A DNA stretch of 5,192 nt from Candidatus Nanohalarchaeota archaeon (GTDB taxonomy: Archaea > EX4484-52 > B79-G9), in assembly GCA_017610545.1 (NCBI GenBank), contig JAFCBV010000055.1:1-5192 (forward strand), written 5' to 3'. Within the stretch, counting starts at the first letter, position 1, and the number at the start of each line of letters is the position of its first letter. The position numbers and the translations under genes are program-made. The notes below the pieces were generated by a model. That model was not told where the DNA came from. It did no database searches and saw nothing but the letters and a program-made list of their open reading frames with translations. Of the stretch, positions 4,427 to 5,192 are shown piece by piece.

Positions 4427-5192
4427 TTAGTTCGGTATTATTTCTGAGAGAATCATGTTTTTTTCTTTAAATCGCCTGAGTGTTAATTCGAGATACTCTT
4501 TTTCTTTCTCAACACCAATATATTTTCGCCCATACATCCCCGCAACAAAGCCTGTTGTTCCGGAGCCATTGAATGGATCTAAAATAACATCACCCGCGTC
4601 CGTAGCGGATAAGATAATTCGTTTCAAAAGCTCAATCGGTTTTTGAGTCGGATGTTTTCCGGCGGTTTTTTCATTCATCGGCGTATGCGGAATTGTCCAA
4701 ACGCTCCGCATTTGTTTTCCTGTTTTATTGATCATATCAGAATTCCATGAGCGCATTGTTTCGTAGTTGAACTTGTGCCTTGCGCTCTTTTCTTTCTTTG
4801 CCCAAATTAATGTTTCGTGACTATGTGTGAAGTAGCGACAGGATAAGTTTGGGCTTGCATTTGGCTTGAACCAGATTATTTCGTTCATTATGTGATACTT
4901 CAATGCCTGAAGCGCAAAGCCGACAGAGTATATGTTGTGCATCGTTCCGGTAATACAAATTGTTCCTGCTGGCTTTAACACGCGTTTGCATTCTTTAATC
5001 CACTTTGTAGTAAATGTAAAATCATTTAAGAGACCACGTGATTTATCCCACGCGCCTTTGTTTACGGAAACAATTTTTCCACCACGGCATGATATCCCGT
5101 TATTTGATAAGTTATATGGCGGATCTGCAAAAATTAAATCAACAGAGGCGTTCTCTAATTTTGGGAGTATATTTAGACAATCGCCATGAAAT
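4427..5192 (-). CDS. Site-specific DNA methyltransferase, beta class, M.DpnIIB-like; N-terminus cut by the window edge
   Basis: The enzyme transfers a methyl group from S-adenosylmethionine to an amino base, most likely adenine N6, at a specific DNA site. The frame is open to the right edge: 254 residues are visible, starting inside the protein at FHGDCLNILPKLENASVDLI, so probably only about 10-20 N-terminal residues are missing. The catalytic motif IV DPPY is at visible residues 23-26, followed by NLSNNG, GGKIVSVNKGAWDK (37-50), VLKPAGTICITGTMHNIYSV (71-90), NASPNLSCRYFTHSHETLIW (111-130), HPTQKP (180-185), and the SAM-binding motif I DPFNGSGTTG (205-214). Motif IV before motif I defines the beta class. 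The whole pattern resembles the M.DpnIIB/DpnA family, which methylates GATC, but target specificity cannot be read here. No endonuclease is in the window. The gene ends 18 nt from the tRNA-Leu 3' end and appears A/T-richer than trxB, which suggests acquisition. Confidence 0.92.
   Translation of the reverse strand, partial: FHGDCLNILPKLENASVDLIFADPPYNLSNNGISCRGGKIVSVNKGAWDKSRGLLNDFTFTTKWIKECKRVLKPAGTICITGTMHNIYSVGFALQALKYHIMNEIIWFKPNASPNLSCRYFTHSHETLIWAKKEKSARHKFNYETMRSWNSDMINKTGKQMRSVWTIPHTPMNEKTAGKHPTQKPIELLKRIILSATDAGDVILDPFNGSGTTGFVAGMYGRKYIGVEKEKEYLELTLRRFKEKNMILSEIIPN

Overview
The window looks archaeal. Several genes have an A/T-rich TATA-like box centred about 25-28 nt upstream of the start codon and no Shine-Dalgarno site, which is the arrangement of leaderless archaeal transcripts. 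The tRNA gene does not encode its 3' CCA. The thymidylate synthase is of the short, divergent archaeal type. The lineage cannot be fixed from 5 kb; an uncultured euryarchaeal or DPANN-type genome is possible, but that is inference.

Layout, left to right. (1) Bases 1-111 hold the 5' end of an unidentified minus-strand gene that runs off the left edge. It diverges from a small secreted lipoprotein (176-721, +), and a palindromic TATA box lies between them. (2) Bases 722-898 hold a T-rich stop signal, an isolated 13-bp hairpin and the TATA box of thyA. (3) thyA (899-1603, +) converges with a 69-residue two-helix membrane protein (1615-1824, -), whose own TATA box sits just beyond the end of sufS. 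(4) A SufS-type cysteine desulfurase (1892-3094, -) and a thioredoxin reductase (3192-4127, +) diverge from a 97-bp spacer containing a 16-bp A/T palindrome. (5) Bases 4128-4323 carry no convincing protein gene but are packed with inverted repeats: a long hairpin ending in a T run, then two interleaved inverted repeats inside an enclosing stem that abuts (6) tRNA-Leu(UAG) at 4324-4408. (7) Tail-to-tail with the tRNA lies a beta-class DNA methyltransferase resembling M.DpnIIB (4427-5192, -), cut by the right edge.

Functionally, the middle is housekeeping: dTMP synthesis, sulfur mobilisation for Fe-S clusters or thiolated tRNA, and thiol redox. Sulfur transfer and thioredoxin reduction are biochemically related, so the divergent sufS/trxB pair may be co-regulated (inference). 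The methyltransferase next to a tRNA 3' end resembles the edge of an acquired restriction-modification or mobile region, but the far side is outside the window. The parts most worth a second look are the structured spacer before the tRNA and the altered PLP-contact residues in SufS. No clearly new multi-gene system is visible.
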